This document shows, one piece after another, positions 57,262 through 64,000 of a DNA stretch of 64,000 bases. Origin of the DNA: Stutzerimonas stutzeri (GTDB taxonomy: Bacteria > Pseudomonadota > Gammaproteobacteria > Pseudomonadales > Pseudomonadaceae); the NCBI RefSeq assembly GCF_013522825.1, contig NZ_JAAMQZ010000017.1:1-64000 (forward strand), given 5' to 3'. The notes beneath the pieces were generated by a model. The model saw only the letters and a list, made by a program, of their open reading frames with translations, did no database searches and was not told the DNA's origin. Made by a program: the position numbers and the translations under genes. Position 1 is the first letter of the stretch; every line of letters starts with the position of its first letter.

Positions 57262-59723
57262 CCTCGTTGAACGTCTGGAACATCCACGGCGGCATCCATC
57301 CGCCGGAGCGCAAGGAGCTGTCCAACCGCACGCCGGTCCGGCAGATGCCGCTGCCCGCGCGGCTGATCGTGCCGCTTGCCCAGCACCTGGGCGCGCCCGC
57401 CGAACCCTGCGTCACCCTCGGCGAGCCGGTGCTCAAGGGCCAACTGATCGCCGAGGCCAGCGGCTTCGTCAGCGCGCCGCTGCATGCGCCCACCTCGGGC
57501 ACCGTCAGTTTCATCGGCCCACAGCCCTACCCGCACGTCTCGGGCATGACCGCGACGGCCATCGTCATCGACAGCGACGGTCGGGACCAGTGGATCGAAC
57601 TGCAGCCACGCACCGATTACCGCCAGCTGCCGCCTGCCGATCTGCTGGAAATCATCCGTCAGGCCGGTATCAACGGCCTCGGCGGCGCCGGCTTCCCCAC
57701 TGCCGTGAAACTCACCGCGCCGCCCACGCAGGCGATTCACACGCTGATCATCAACGGCACCGAGTGCGAACCCTACATCACCGCCGATGACCTGCTGATG
57801 CGCGAGAAGGCCGCCGAACTGGTCGCCGGTATCGAGATCCTCGAACACCTGATCCAGCCGCAGCGGGTGCTGATCGGCATCGAGGACAACAAGCCCGAAG
57901 CCATCGAAGCCGTGCGCGCCGCGCTGGGCGACAGGCCCTATGCGCTCAAGGTCTTCCCCACCAAATACCCCTCCGGTGGCGAAAAGCAGCTGATCCAGAT
58001 CCTCACCGGCGAGGAGGTCCCCAGCGGCGGCCTGCCCGCCGATATCGGCATGCTCTGCCAGAACGTCGGCACCTGCGTCGCCATTCATGATGCCGTGCTT
58101 CTGGGCAAGCCGCTGATCTCGCGCATCACCACCCTGACCGGTGAAGCCCTGGCCGAGCCGATGAACGTCGAGGCGCTGATCGGCACACCGGTGGCCGAGC
58201 TGCTGGCCTTCGCCGGGCTCGACAGCGGCAAGCTCAACCGCCTGATCATGGGCGGACCGATGATGGGCTTCACCCTGCCGTCGCTGGACGTGCCGCTGAT
58301 CAAGACCACCAACTGCCTGCTGGCCAGCACCCTCGCCGAGCTGCCGCCACCACCGCCGGCGTTGCCCTGCATCCGTTGCGGCGAGTGCGCCGAAGCCTGT
58401 CCGGCCAGCCTGCTGCCGCAGCAATTGCATTTCTTCGCCCTGGGCCAGGAACACGAGCAGCTCAAGGCCTACAACCTGTTCGACTGCATCGAATGCGGCG
58501 CCTGCGCCTACGTCTGCCCTTCGAGCATTCCGCTGGTGCAGTACTACCGCGCCGCCAAGGGCGAGATCCGCGCCCTGGAGCACAAGCAGCAGAAGGCCGA
58601 GCACTCCAGACAGCGCTTCGAACTGCGCCAGGAACGCCTGCGCCGCGCCGAAGAGCAGAAGGAAGCCGACCGCAAGGCCCGTGCCGAACGCGCCGCGCGC
58701 GCCAAGGAGGCACAGGCGCAAGCCGGCCAGGATGACCCGGTCGCCCGCGTCCAGGCGCAAAAGGCCGGCCTGTCCGAGGAACAGAAGAAACTCAAGATCG
58801 AAGCCAGCATGGCCCAGGTCGCCCTGAAGAAAGCCGAGAAACAGCTCGCCGCCCATGCCACGCCCGAGCTGGAGGCACAGGTCGCCGAACTGCGTGTCGC
58901 TGCCAGCCAGGCGCAGCAAGCCCTGGACGAAGCCAACGCTGCCGCACCAGCCGAAGCCGCACCGGCCCCGGCCAGTGACGAGGCTGCGAAGAAGGCCAAA
59001 ATCGAAGCCGCCATGCTGCGTGCACAGGTCCGCAAGCTGGAAAAACTGGAGAGTCGAGACGAGCAGCAGCAGGCCGAACTGACCCACTTGCAGGCGCAAT
59101 TGACCACAGCCGAGCAGGCACTGGCTGAGGCACAGCAAAACGCACCCATTGCTCCGAGCAAGCCGGCCAACGACGAAGCCGCCAAGCAAGCCAAGATCGA
59201 AGCCGCGATGCTCCGCGCCCAGCTACGCAAGCTGGAAAAGCTCGAAACCCGCGATGAGGAACAACAGACCGAGCTGACCCGCCTGCAAGCGCAACTTGCC
59301 GAAGCGGAACAGGCACTGGCCGGCGTACAGCAAAGCGCTCCCGTTGCCAAGAAACCGGTCGCCGACGAGGCCCTGAAGAAAGCCAAGATCGAACTGGCGA
59401 TGAAACGCGCCGAACTGAAGAAAGCCGAAAAGGCCGGTGCCGACGAAGCCGAGCTCGGCAAACTGCGCGACGGTCTGGCCAGTGCCGAACAGGCCCTGCA
59501 CGCGGCGGAAGAAAACTCCGCCAAGCCCGCACCAGAGCTGGTTCGTACCGACAAGCGTCCGATAGACGAGCAGGCCCGCGCCCTGAAGACCGAAGTCGCC
59601 TTCGCTCGCGCCGACCTGCGCAAGCTGGAACGCGCTACCGACAACGACACTACCGCGATCGAGGCCGCCCGTCAGCGCCTGAGCGAAGCCGAGCGCAAGC
59701 TGCAGGAACACACCGACTCATAA
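57258..59723 (+). CDS. rnfC: RnfC, NADH/FMN- and Fe-S-binding subunit with a long repetitive C-terminus
   Basis: The 821-aa protein has the RnfC core in about residues 1-440: [13 protein letters not shown] (NADH/FMN region), [25 protein letters not shown], and two ferredoxin motifs ([30 protein letters not shown]). From about 450 onwards it is a charged coiled coil. Three repeats of 64-65 residues begin at 572, 637 and 701 ([48 protein letters not shown]). Minimal RnfC is about 440 aa; enterobacterial RsxC is also extended. Confidence 0.95.
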   Translation: MTSLNVWNIHGGIHPPERKELSNRTPVRQMPLPARLIVPLAQHLGAPAEPCVTLGEPVLKGQLIAEASGFVSAPLHAPTSGTVSFIGPQPYPHVSGMTATAIVIDSDGRDQWIELQPRTDYRQLPPADLLEIIRQAGINGLGGAGFPTAVKLTAPPTQAIHTLIINGTECEPYITADDLLMREKAAELVAGIEILEHLIQPQRVLIGIEDNKPEAIEAVRAALGDRPYALKVFPTKYPSGGEKQLIQILTGEEVPSGGLPADIGMLCQNVGTCVAIHDAVLLGKPLISRITTLTGEALAEPMNVEALIGTPVAELLAFAGLDSGKLNRLIMGGPMMGFTLPSLDVPLIKTTNCLLASTLAELPPPPPALPCIRCGECAEACPASLLPQQLHFFALGQEHEQLKAYNLFDCIECGACAYVCPSSIPLVQYYRAAKGEIRALEHKQQKAEHSRQRFELRQERLRRAEEQKEADRKARAERAARAKEAQAQAGQDDPVARVQAQKAGLSEEQKKLKIEASMAQVALKKAEKQLAAHATPELEAQVAELRVAASQAQQALDEANAAAPAEAAPAPASDEAAKKAKIEAAMLRAQVRKLEKLESRDEQQQAELTHLQAQLTTAEQALAEAQQNAPIAPSKPANDEAAKQAKIEAAMLRAQLRKLEKLETRDEEQQTELTRLQAQLAEAEQALAGVQQSAPVAKKPVADEALKKAKIELAMKRAELKKAEKAGADEAELGKLRDGLASAEQALHAAEENSAKPAPELVRTDKRPIDEQARALKTEVAFARADLRKLERATDNDTTAIEAARQRLSEAERKLQEHTDS
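58971..59540 (+). repeat. Three tandem coding repeats of about 192-195 bp in rnfC
   Basis: Units begin near 58971, 59166 and 59358 and encode 64-65-residue coiled-coil modules (start motif DEA.K.AKIE.AM.RA; end motif EQALA). The first two are very similar, the third diverged. Tandem in-frame repeats of this kind change copy number by slippage or recombination. Confidence 0.75.
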
Positions 59724-59806
59724 ATAGCGGCGCCACAGGCGCAACTATCCGGGCGCGACAATCCCCGTGAAGACCGCGCCCCGCACCACATTCGACCGGA
59801 GAGCCA

Positions 59807-60835
59807 ATGGCCCTGCCACGCATCACCTCACCGCACAGCACCGGCAGCAACCGCACCCAGCGGATCATGCTGCTGGTGCTGGCTGCAACCTTGCCAGGCG
59901 TCGTCGCCCTCACCTGGCTTTACGGCGCCGGCACGCTGATCAACCTGTGCTGGGCCAGCGCCGTCGCACTGGGCTTCGAAGCCCTGATGCTCAAGGTGCG
60001 GCAGCGCCCGGTGCAGTTCTTCCTGCGTGACGGCAGTGCGCTGGTCACCGCCGTGCTGTTGGCGCTGGCCCTGCCGCCCTATTCACCCTGGTGGCTGACG
60101 CTGATCGCTACCGGCAGCGCCATCGTCTTCGGCAAGCAGCTCTACGGCGGGCTGGGCCAGAACCCCTTCAACCCGGCGATGATTGGTTACGTCGTGGTAC
60201 TGATCTCCTTCCCGGTGGAGATGACTTCATGGCCGGTGCCTCACGGCGTTGGCCTGAGCGCCGGTCTGCAGCATATCCTCGGCATCGCCTCGCTGCCCGA
60301 TGGCTGGAGCCAGGCCACCGCACTGGACGCGATGAAACTGAACAAGAGTCTGACCGTGGACGAGCTCTGGGCCAATCCGGCATTCGGGCACTTCGGCGGC
60401 ATCGGCTCGGAGGTGGCCAACCTGGCATTCCTCGCTGGCGGTCTGTTTCTGCTGCACAAACGGCTGTTCAGTTGGCATGCGCCGGTGGGCATGCTCGCGG
60501 CACTGGCGCTGATGAGCCTGGTGTTCTGGAACGGCTCGGGCTCCGATAGCAACGGCTCACCGCTGTTCCACCTGCTCAGCGGCGCCACCATGCTCGGCGC
60601 CTTCTTTATCGTGACCGATCCGGTCAGCAGCGCCACCAGTACCCTTGGGCGGCTGATCTTCGGCGCCGGCGTCGGTATCCTCGTCTACGTCATTCGCGCC
60701 TGGGGCGGCTACCCCGACGGCGTGGCATTCGCCGTGCTGCTGATGAACCTGGCAGCACCGACCATCGACTACTACACCCGTCCGCGCACCTACGGCCACC
60801 GCAAGGCCGAGCGTGGCTTCAAGCTGGGCGAATGA
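59807..60835 (+). CDS. rnfD: RnfD, membrane subunit with covalent flavin
   Basis: The 342-aa protein has many transmembrane helices and the NQR2/RnfD signature ([20 protein letters not shown]). The FMN-linked threonine should lie in [20 protein letters not shown]. It starts 83 bases after rnfC; AGAG precedes the ATG. Confidence 0.95.
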   Translation: MALPRITSPHSTGSNRTQRIMLLVLAATLPGVVALTWLYGAGTLINLCWASAVALGFEALMLKVRQRPVQFFLRDGSALVTAVLLALALPPYSPWWLTLIATGSAIVFGKQLYGGLGQNPFNPAMIGYVVVLISFPVEMTSWPVPHGVGLSAGLQHILGIASLPDGWSQATALDAMKLNKSLTVDELWANPAFGHFGGIGSEVANLAFLAGGLFLLHKRLFSWHAPVGMLAALALMSLVFWNGSGSDSNGSPLFHLLSGATMLGAFFIVTDPVSSATSTLGRLIFGAGVGILVYVIRAWGGYPDGVAFAVLLMNLAAPTIDYYTRPRTYGHRKAERGFKLGE

Positions 60836-60836
60836 C

Positions 60837-61610
60837 ATGATCCTTCCCGAACTCAGCCGCTCGATGTTCAGAAACGCCCTGGTGCTGGGGTTGTTCGCAG
60901 TGGTCACCGTGGGCGCGGTGACGCTGCTGCAGCAGCTCACCACCGAACGCATTCAGGCCGCCGAGCGTGCGGCGCAACTGCGCGCCCTGAACGAAATCCT
61001 GCCCCATGGCAGCTACGACAACCATCTGCTCGACAGCAGCGTCGACGTGCACCATCCGCTGCTCGGCACCCGACAGCCCGTTCCCGCCTATATCGCCCGC
61101 AGCAACGGCAAGCCCAGCGCGGTGATCCTCCAGGCCATTGCGCCGGATGGCTACAGTGGCGCGATCCATCTGCTGGTTGGCGTGCTCGCCGATGGCCGCA
61201 TCGCCGGTGTGCGTGTGGTCCGCCACCGCGAAACCCCCGGCCTGGGCGACAAGATCGAGCTGGCCAAGGACCGCTGGATCCTGGGTTTCGATGACAGGTC
61301 CCTGGACAACCCACAAACCAGCGGCTGGGCCGTGAAGAAGGATCGCGGCGACTTCGACCAGTTCGCCGGCGCGACCATCACCCCTCGCGCCGTAGTCGGC
61401 GCCGTGCACCGCGCCCTGCAGTATTTCGATGCGCACAAGGACGAACTGCTCGGCGCCAGCACCCACCCGGTTGCCCCCGAGCAGGCGTTACCGGAGCTGG
61501 ACGAGCCCGACACAGCCACCCGCCATTCCCGCGCCGGCAGCGCTGCAACCCGTGACGACATGCAGATCACTGATCCGCAATCCGAGCAGCAGACAGGTGA
61601 CACGCCATGA
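60837..61610 (+). CDS. rnfG: RnfG, periplasmic flavin-bearing subunit
   Basis: The 257-aa protein has one N-terminal membrane helix ([20 protein letters not shown]) and the FMN-binding domain ([31 protein letters not shown]) with the flavinylation site in [15 protein letters not shown]. The last 40 residues are an acidic, Ser/Thr-rich tail. The ATG follows the rnfD stop by one base and its end overlaps rnfE by 4 nt. Confidence 0.94.
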   Translation: MILPELSRSMFRNALVLGLFAVVTVGAVTLLQQLTTERIQAAERAAQLRALNEILPHGSYDNHLLDSSVDVHHPLLGTRQPVPAYIARSNGKPSAVILQAIAPDGYSGAIHLLVGVLADGRIAGVRVVRHRETPGLGDKIELAKDRWILGFDDRSLDNPQTSGWAVKKDRGDFDQFAGATITPRAVVGAVHRALQYFDAHKDELLGASTHPVAPEQALPELDEPDTATRHSRAGSAATRDDMQITDPQSEQQTGDTP

Positions 61611-62320
61611 GCACACCCAGCTATCGCGAACTGAGCCTCAACGGCCTCTGGAAGAACAATCCGGCGCTGGTACAGCTGCTGGGCCTCTGCCCGCTGCTCG
61701 GGGTCAGCAACTCCGCGGTCAACGCCCTCGGCCTTGGCCTGGCCACGGCGCTGGTACTGGTCTGCTCGAACCTCAGCGTTTCGCTGGTGCGCGGCGTGGT
61801 CAACACTGCCGTGCGCCTGCCGGCCTTCGTGATGATCATCGCGGCGCTGACCACCTGCATCGAGCTGCTGATGCAGGCCTACACCTACGAGCTCTACCAG
61901 ATCCTCGGCATCTTCATTCCACTGATCACCACCAACTGCGTGATCCTCGGTCGTGCCGACGGCTTCGCCGCCAAGCACAATCCGCTGATCGCCAGCTTCG
62001 ACGGCCTGGTCATGGGGCTGGGCTTCGCGCTGGTGCTGCTGGTGCTCGGCGGTCTGCGCGAGCTGTTCGGTACCGGCGCGTTGTTCGCCAACATGCAGCT
62101 GCTGTTCGGCCCCATCGCCGCCGACTGGCAGATCACCGTCTTCAGCGACTACAAGGGCTTCCTGCTGGCAATCCTGCCGCCCGGCGCCTTTATCGTCCTC
62201 GGCCTGCTGATCGCGCTGAAGAACCGCATCGACCTGCAATTGGCCGAGCGCGCCAGGGCGCAGCAGCCCGAAGCTGCGGTACAAAGCCGCCGGGTTCGGG
62301 TGACCGGGGTGATCGAATGA
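61607..62320 (+). CDS. rnfE: RnfE, membrane subunit of the Rnf complex
   Basis: The 237-aa protein is the paralogue of RnfA ([40 protein letters not shown]) with six transmembrane helices. RnfA and RnfE form the ion-channel-like pair in opposite topology. It closes the rnf operon; nth follows after a repeat element. Confidence 0.95.
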   Translation: MSTPSYRELSLNGLWKNNPALVQLLGLCPLLGVSNSAVNALGLGLATALVLVCSNLSVSLVRGVVNTAVRLPAFVMIIAALTTCIELLMQAYTYELYQILGIFIPLITTNCVILGRADGFAAKHNPLIASFDGLVMGLGFALVLLVLGGLRELFGTGALFANMQLLFGPIAADWQITVFSDYKGFLLAILPPGAFIVLGLLIALKNRIDLQLAERARAQQPEAAVQSRRVRVTGVIE

Positions 62321-62327
62321 AGTGGAA

Positions 62328-62419
62328 AGCTGCAAGCTTCAAGCGGCAAGTAGAAGCGGCAGCGACCCTGACATCGTTATCGGCCCCGGCTTGACGCTTG
62401 TGGCTTGAAGCTTGGAGCT
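62328..62419. repeat. Inverted-repeat element of the AAGCTTCAAGC type
   Basis: AGCTGCAAGCTTCAAGC near 62328 and its inverted counterpart GCTTGAAGCTTGGAGCT ending at 62419 bracket about 60 bases. Pseudomonas genomes carry many such Hind III-site-containing extragenic repeats. It has been inserted between rnfE and nth, ending six bases before the nth ATG. Confidence 0.65.
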
Positions 62420-62425
62420 GTTTGC

Positions 62426-63064
62426 ATGAACGCAGAAAAACGCCGGGAAATCTTTCGCCGCTTCCACGAAGACAACCCCGAGCCCAAGACCGAGCTGGCC
62501 TACAGCACGCCGTTCGAGCTGCTGATCGCGGTGATCCTTTCCGCGCAGGCCACCGATGTCGGTGTCAACAAGGCCACCGCCAAGCTCTATCCGGTCGCCA
62601 ACACGCCGGAGGCGATCTACGCGCTGGGTGTCGAGGGACTGTCGGAGTACATCAAGACCATCGGCCTGTACCGGGGCAAGGCGAAGAACGTCATCGAGAC
62701 CTGTCGCATCCTTGTCGAGAAGCATGGCAGCCAGGTGCCGGACAACCGCGAAGACCTCGAAGCCCTGCCCGGCGTCGGTCGCAAGACGGCCAACGTGGTG
62801 CTCAACACCGCGTTCCGCCAGTTCACCATGGCCGTCGACACCCATATCTTCCGCGTCGCCAACCGCACCAACATCGCCCCCGGCAAGAACGTGCTGGAAG
62901 TCGAACGCAAGCTGATCAGGTTCGTGCCCAAGGACTATCTGCTGGATGCCCATCACTGGCTGATCCTGCATGGACGCTACGTCTGCAAGGCACGCAAACC
63001 CCAATGTGGCAGTTGCCGTATCGAAGACCTGTGCGAATACAAGCACAAGACCTCCGACGATTGA
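62426..63064 (+). CDS. nth: Endonuclease III
   Basis: The 212-aa bifunctional DNA glycosylase/AP lyase has the helix-hairpin-helix LPGVGRKTANVVLNTAF (with the catalytic Lys), the catalytic Asp in MAVDTHIFRVANRT, and a C-terminal [4Fe-4S] cluster (CKARKPQCGSCRIEDLC, spacing 6-2-5). It removes oxidised pyrimidines. Its position after rnf is conserved in Pseudomonas. Confidence 0.97.
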   Translation: MNAEKRREIFRRFHEDNPEPKTELAYSTPFELLIAVILSAQATDVGVNKATAKLYPVANTPEAIYALGVEGLSEYIKTIGLYRGKAKNVIETCRILVEKHGSQVPDNREDLEALPGVGRKTANVVLNTAFRQFTMAVDTHIFRVANRTNIAPGKNVLEVERKLIRFVPKDYLLDAHHWLILHGRYVCKARKPQCGSCRIEDLCEYKHKTSDD

Positions 63065-63173
63065 GCGCTTGGAGGTAAAAGCTATCGGGCGATTGAAAAA
63101 ATCTTTTTTACGGCCTTGTTTTTTGTCGCTATAAGGTGCGCCATCAGCGCGCCTTAGCCGTGGAGTAAGACAA

Positions 63174-63353
63174 GTGTCCGAGAAAGAAGAAATCGAGATT
63201 GAAGACGACTTCGTCGGTGAGGACGAAGACGATACCGCAGAAGCCCCGGTCGAAGTGGCCAAGACCAACCTGACCAAGCGCCGCATCATCGACAACCTGC
63301 TCGAAGAGCGTCGACTGCGCAAGCAGCTCAACGAGTTCGACTTCGATCTTTAA
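63174..63353 (+). CDS. Small acidic PA3496-family protein, 59 aa
   Basis: Start is GTG at 63174 (GGAG upstream). The N-terminal half is very acidic (EKEEIEIEDDFVGEDEDD), followed by a basic helix (NLTKRRIIDNLLEERRLRKQ) and an LNEFDFDL end. It matches the small PA3496-type proteins of pseudomonads found after nth, proposed to influence envelope integrity. A promoter-like TTGTTT-N17-TATAAG occurs at about 63117-63136. Confidence 0.8.
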   Translation: MSEKEEIEIEDDFVGEDEDDTAEAPVEVAKTNLTKRRIIDNLLEERRLRKQLNEFDFDL

Positions 63354-63357
63354 GCAG

Positions 63358-63382
63358 AAAGCCCCGAATCCGGGGCTTTTTC
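63358..63382. terminator. Bidirectional Rho-independent terminator
   Basis: AAAGCCCCG and CGGGGCTTT form a nine-pair stem around AATC, followed by TTT on the + strand and preceded by A-rich sequence that gives T on the minus strand. It lies between the convergent PA3496-type gene and gloA. Confidence 0.85.
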
Positions 63383-63404
63383 ATTCTGCCAGGTCATTCA
63401 GGAA

Positions 63405-63797
63405 TCAGTCCCCGCGGTTTGGCGACAACAGCTCCACCTTGTAGCCATCCGGGTCCTCGACGAAAGCCAGGATGCTGCTGCCATGCAGCATCGGCCCCGG
63501 CTCGCGGGTGATCTTGCCACCACGGCTGCGAATGTCCTCGCACGCCTTGTAGACGTCTTCCACTTCCAGGGCGATATGCCCGTAGCCGGTGCCCAGCTCA
63601 TAGCTTTCGACGCCCCAGTTGTGGGTCAGCTCCAGCACGCTGTTGTGAGCCTCGTCTCCGTAACCGACGAATGCCAGGGTGAACTTGCCGTCGGGGTAAT
63701 CCTTGCGGCGCAGCAGGGTCATGCCCAGCACTTCGGTGTAGAAGGCGATGGATCTGTCCATATCGCCGACGCGGAGCATGGTGTGGAGTAGTCTCAT
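63405..63797 (-). CDS. gloA: Lactoylglutathione lyase (glyoxalase I)
   Basis: The 130-aa short-type GloA has the expected metal ligands: His5 in [18 protein letters not shown], Glu in [14 protein letters not shown], His in [13 protein letters not shown] and Glu in [12 protein letters not shown]. It detoxifies methylglyoxal with glutathione, with nickel in short-type enzymes. Start at 63797 fits the family; an upstream Met at 63815 is unlikely. Confidence 0.95.
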   Translation of the reverse strand: MRLLHTMLRVGDMDRSIAFYTEVLGMTLLRRKDYPDGKFTLAFVGYGDEAHNSVLELTHNWGVESYELGTGYGHIALEVEDVYKACEDIRSRGGKITREPGPMLHGSSILAFVEDPDGYKVELLSPNRGD

Positions 63798-63840
63798 CGG
63801 GTTTCTCCTCGTCAAAGAACCTGTTCACGATCAAAACACA

Positions 63841-63863
63841 GACCCCGGCTTGTGGCCGGGGTC
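63841..63863 (-). terminator. Hairpin terminator for a minus-strand gene to the right
   Basis: GACCCCGGC and GCCGGGGTC form a perfect nine-pair stem with loop TTGTG. On the minus strand it is followed by TGTGTTTTG, so it should terminate a gene entering from the right edge. Confidence 0.65.
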
Positions 63864-63869
63864 GCGGTG

Positions 63870-63950
63870 TTTATATAGGAGCGGGCTTGCTCGCGATCAT
63901 TCACAAGTGAAGCTTCGCAAGCAAGAACTAGGCGTCCCCCTCGCTCCTAC
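63870..63950. repeat. REP-like element
   Basis: TAGGAGCGGGCTTGCTCGCG at the left and CTCGCTCCTA near 63938-63948 are inverted. The TAGGAGCG...GCTTGCTCGCGA motif is widespread in Pseudomonas extragenic palindromes. Confidence 0.65.
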
Positions 63951-63957
63951 AACGACA

Positions 63958-64000
63958 TCAGAGCGGGCTGCGACCCTTGCCGGCGGCGATGCGCAGGCGC
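63958..64000 (-). CDS. 3' end of a gene continuing beyond the right edge
   Basis: The last 43 bases read on the minus strand as RLRIAAGKGRSPL and a TGA stop at 63960-63958. The terminator-like hairpin at 63841 on the same strand supports a real gene end. Thirteen residues are too few to identify the product. Confidence 0.4.
   Translation of the reverse strand, partial: RLRIAAGKGRSPL

Noticed and set aside
57006..59189. 727-codon minus-strand frame opposite rnfC
   Set aside because: It is Gly/Leu-rich shadow sequence; the rnfC frame shows Fe-S and flavin motifs and operon overlaps.

Overview
This window comes from a Pseudomonas-type gammaproteobacterium with a GC-rich chromosome. The best guess is the P. 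mendocina/oleovorans or P. stutzeri side of the genus. The evidence is gene order: the run algU-mucA-mucB-mucC-mucD-lepA-lepB-DUF4845-rnc-era-recO-pdxJ, the adjacent nadB/ygfX/sdhE/ygfZ genes, and the rnfABCDGE-nth-(PA3496-like) block match conserved Pseudomonas blocks. Products were assigned from motifs and remembered family signatures; no database search was run.

Positions 1 to about 20,400 are an accessory, defence-rich island of lower and patchier GC. From the left it holds: the end of an IS21-like element (five 23-bp terminal repeats) that cuts off a TIGR04141/DUF6119 gene; a Gabija-like pair (UvrD-like helicase plus OLD-type ATPase/TOPRIM nuclease with an unusual P-loop); an unrecognised 364-aa protein; a tyrosine recombinase; a small gene behind a perfect LexA box; a PrlF/YhaV toxin-antitoxin pair; a complete three-gene Shango-type system (TerB-domain protein, BrxD-like ATPase, Lhr-like helicase); a DEDDh exonuclease; three small genes of a probable DUF6957/zinc-ribbon group; a broken PIN-domain toxin; a HAD hydrolase; a sequence like the 3' end of tmRNA (likely att site); and the C-terminal half of a Pf-type phage integrase.

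From 20,400 to 27,566 lie a GlxA-type AraC regulator divergent from an exported metallo-beta-lactamase-fold protein, an MscS-type channel, and cmoA-cmoB for tRNA wobble uridine modification.

Positions 27,567 to 36,326 look like an insertion between cmoB and pdxJ. It carries a periplasmic sugar-binding-type protein translationally coupled to a hybrid histidine kinase, a second (7TMR-DISM) hybrid kinase coupled to an AraC-type response regulator, and a LysR regulator. A degenerate pdxJ 3' end lies after cmoB and a degenerate cmoB 3' end lies before pdxJ, so the old cmoB/pdxJ junction has been duplicated around the inserted segment.

Positions 36,327 to 52,926 are core genome: vitamin B6, DNA repair, ribosome/RNA processing, protein export, the envelope-stress regulon algU-mucABCD with two AlgU-type promoters, NAD synthesis, flavinylation and Fe-S maintenance, an HDOD protein, a DUF4142 protein and ung. 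Positions 53,144 to 64,000 hold an amino-acid/urea-type binding protein, a MITE-like repeat, an enoyl-CoA hydratase, the Rnf electron-transport complex with an extended repeat-bearing RnfC, endonuclease III, a small acidic protein and glyoxalase I.
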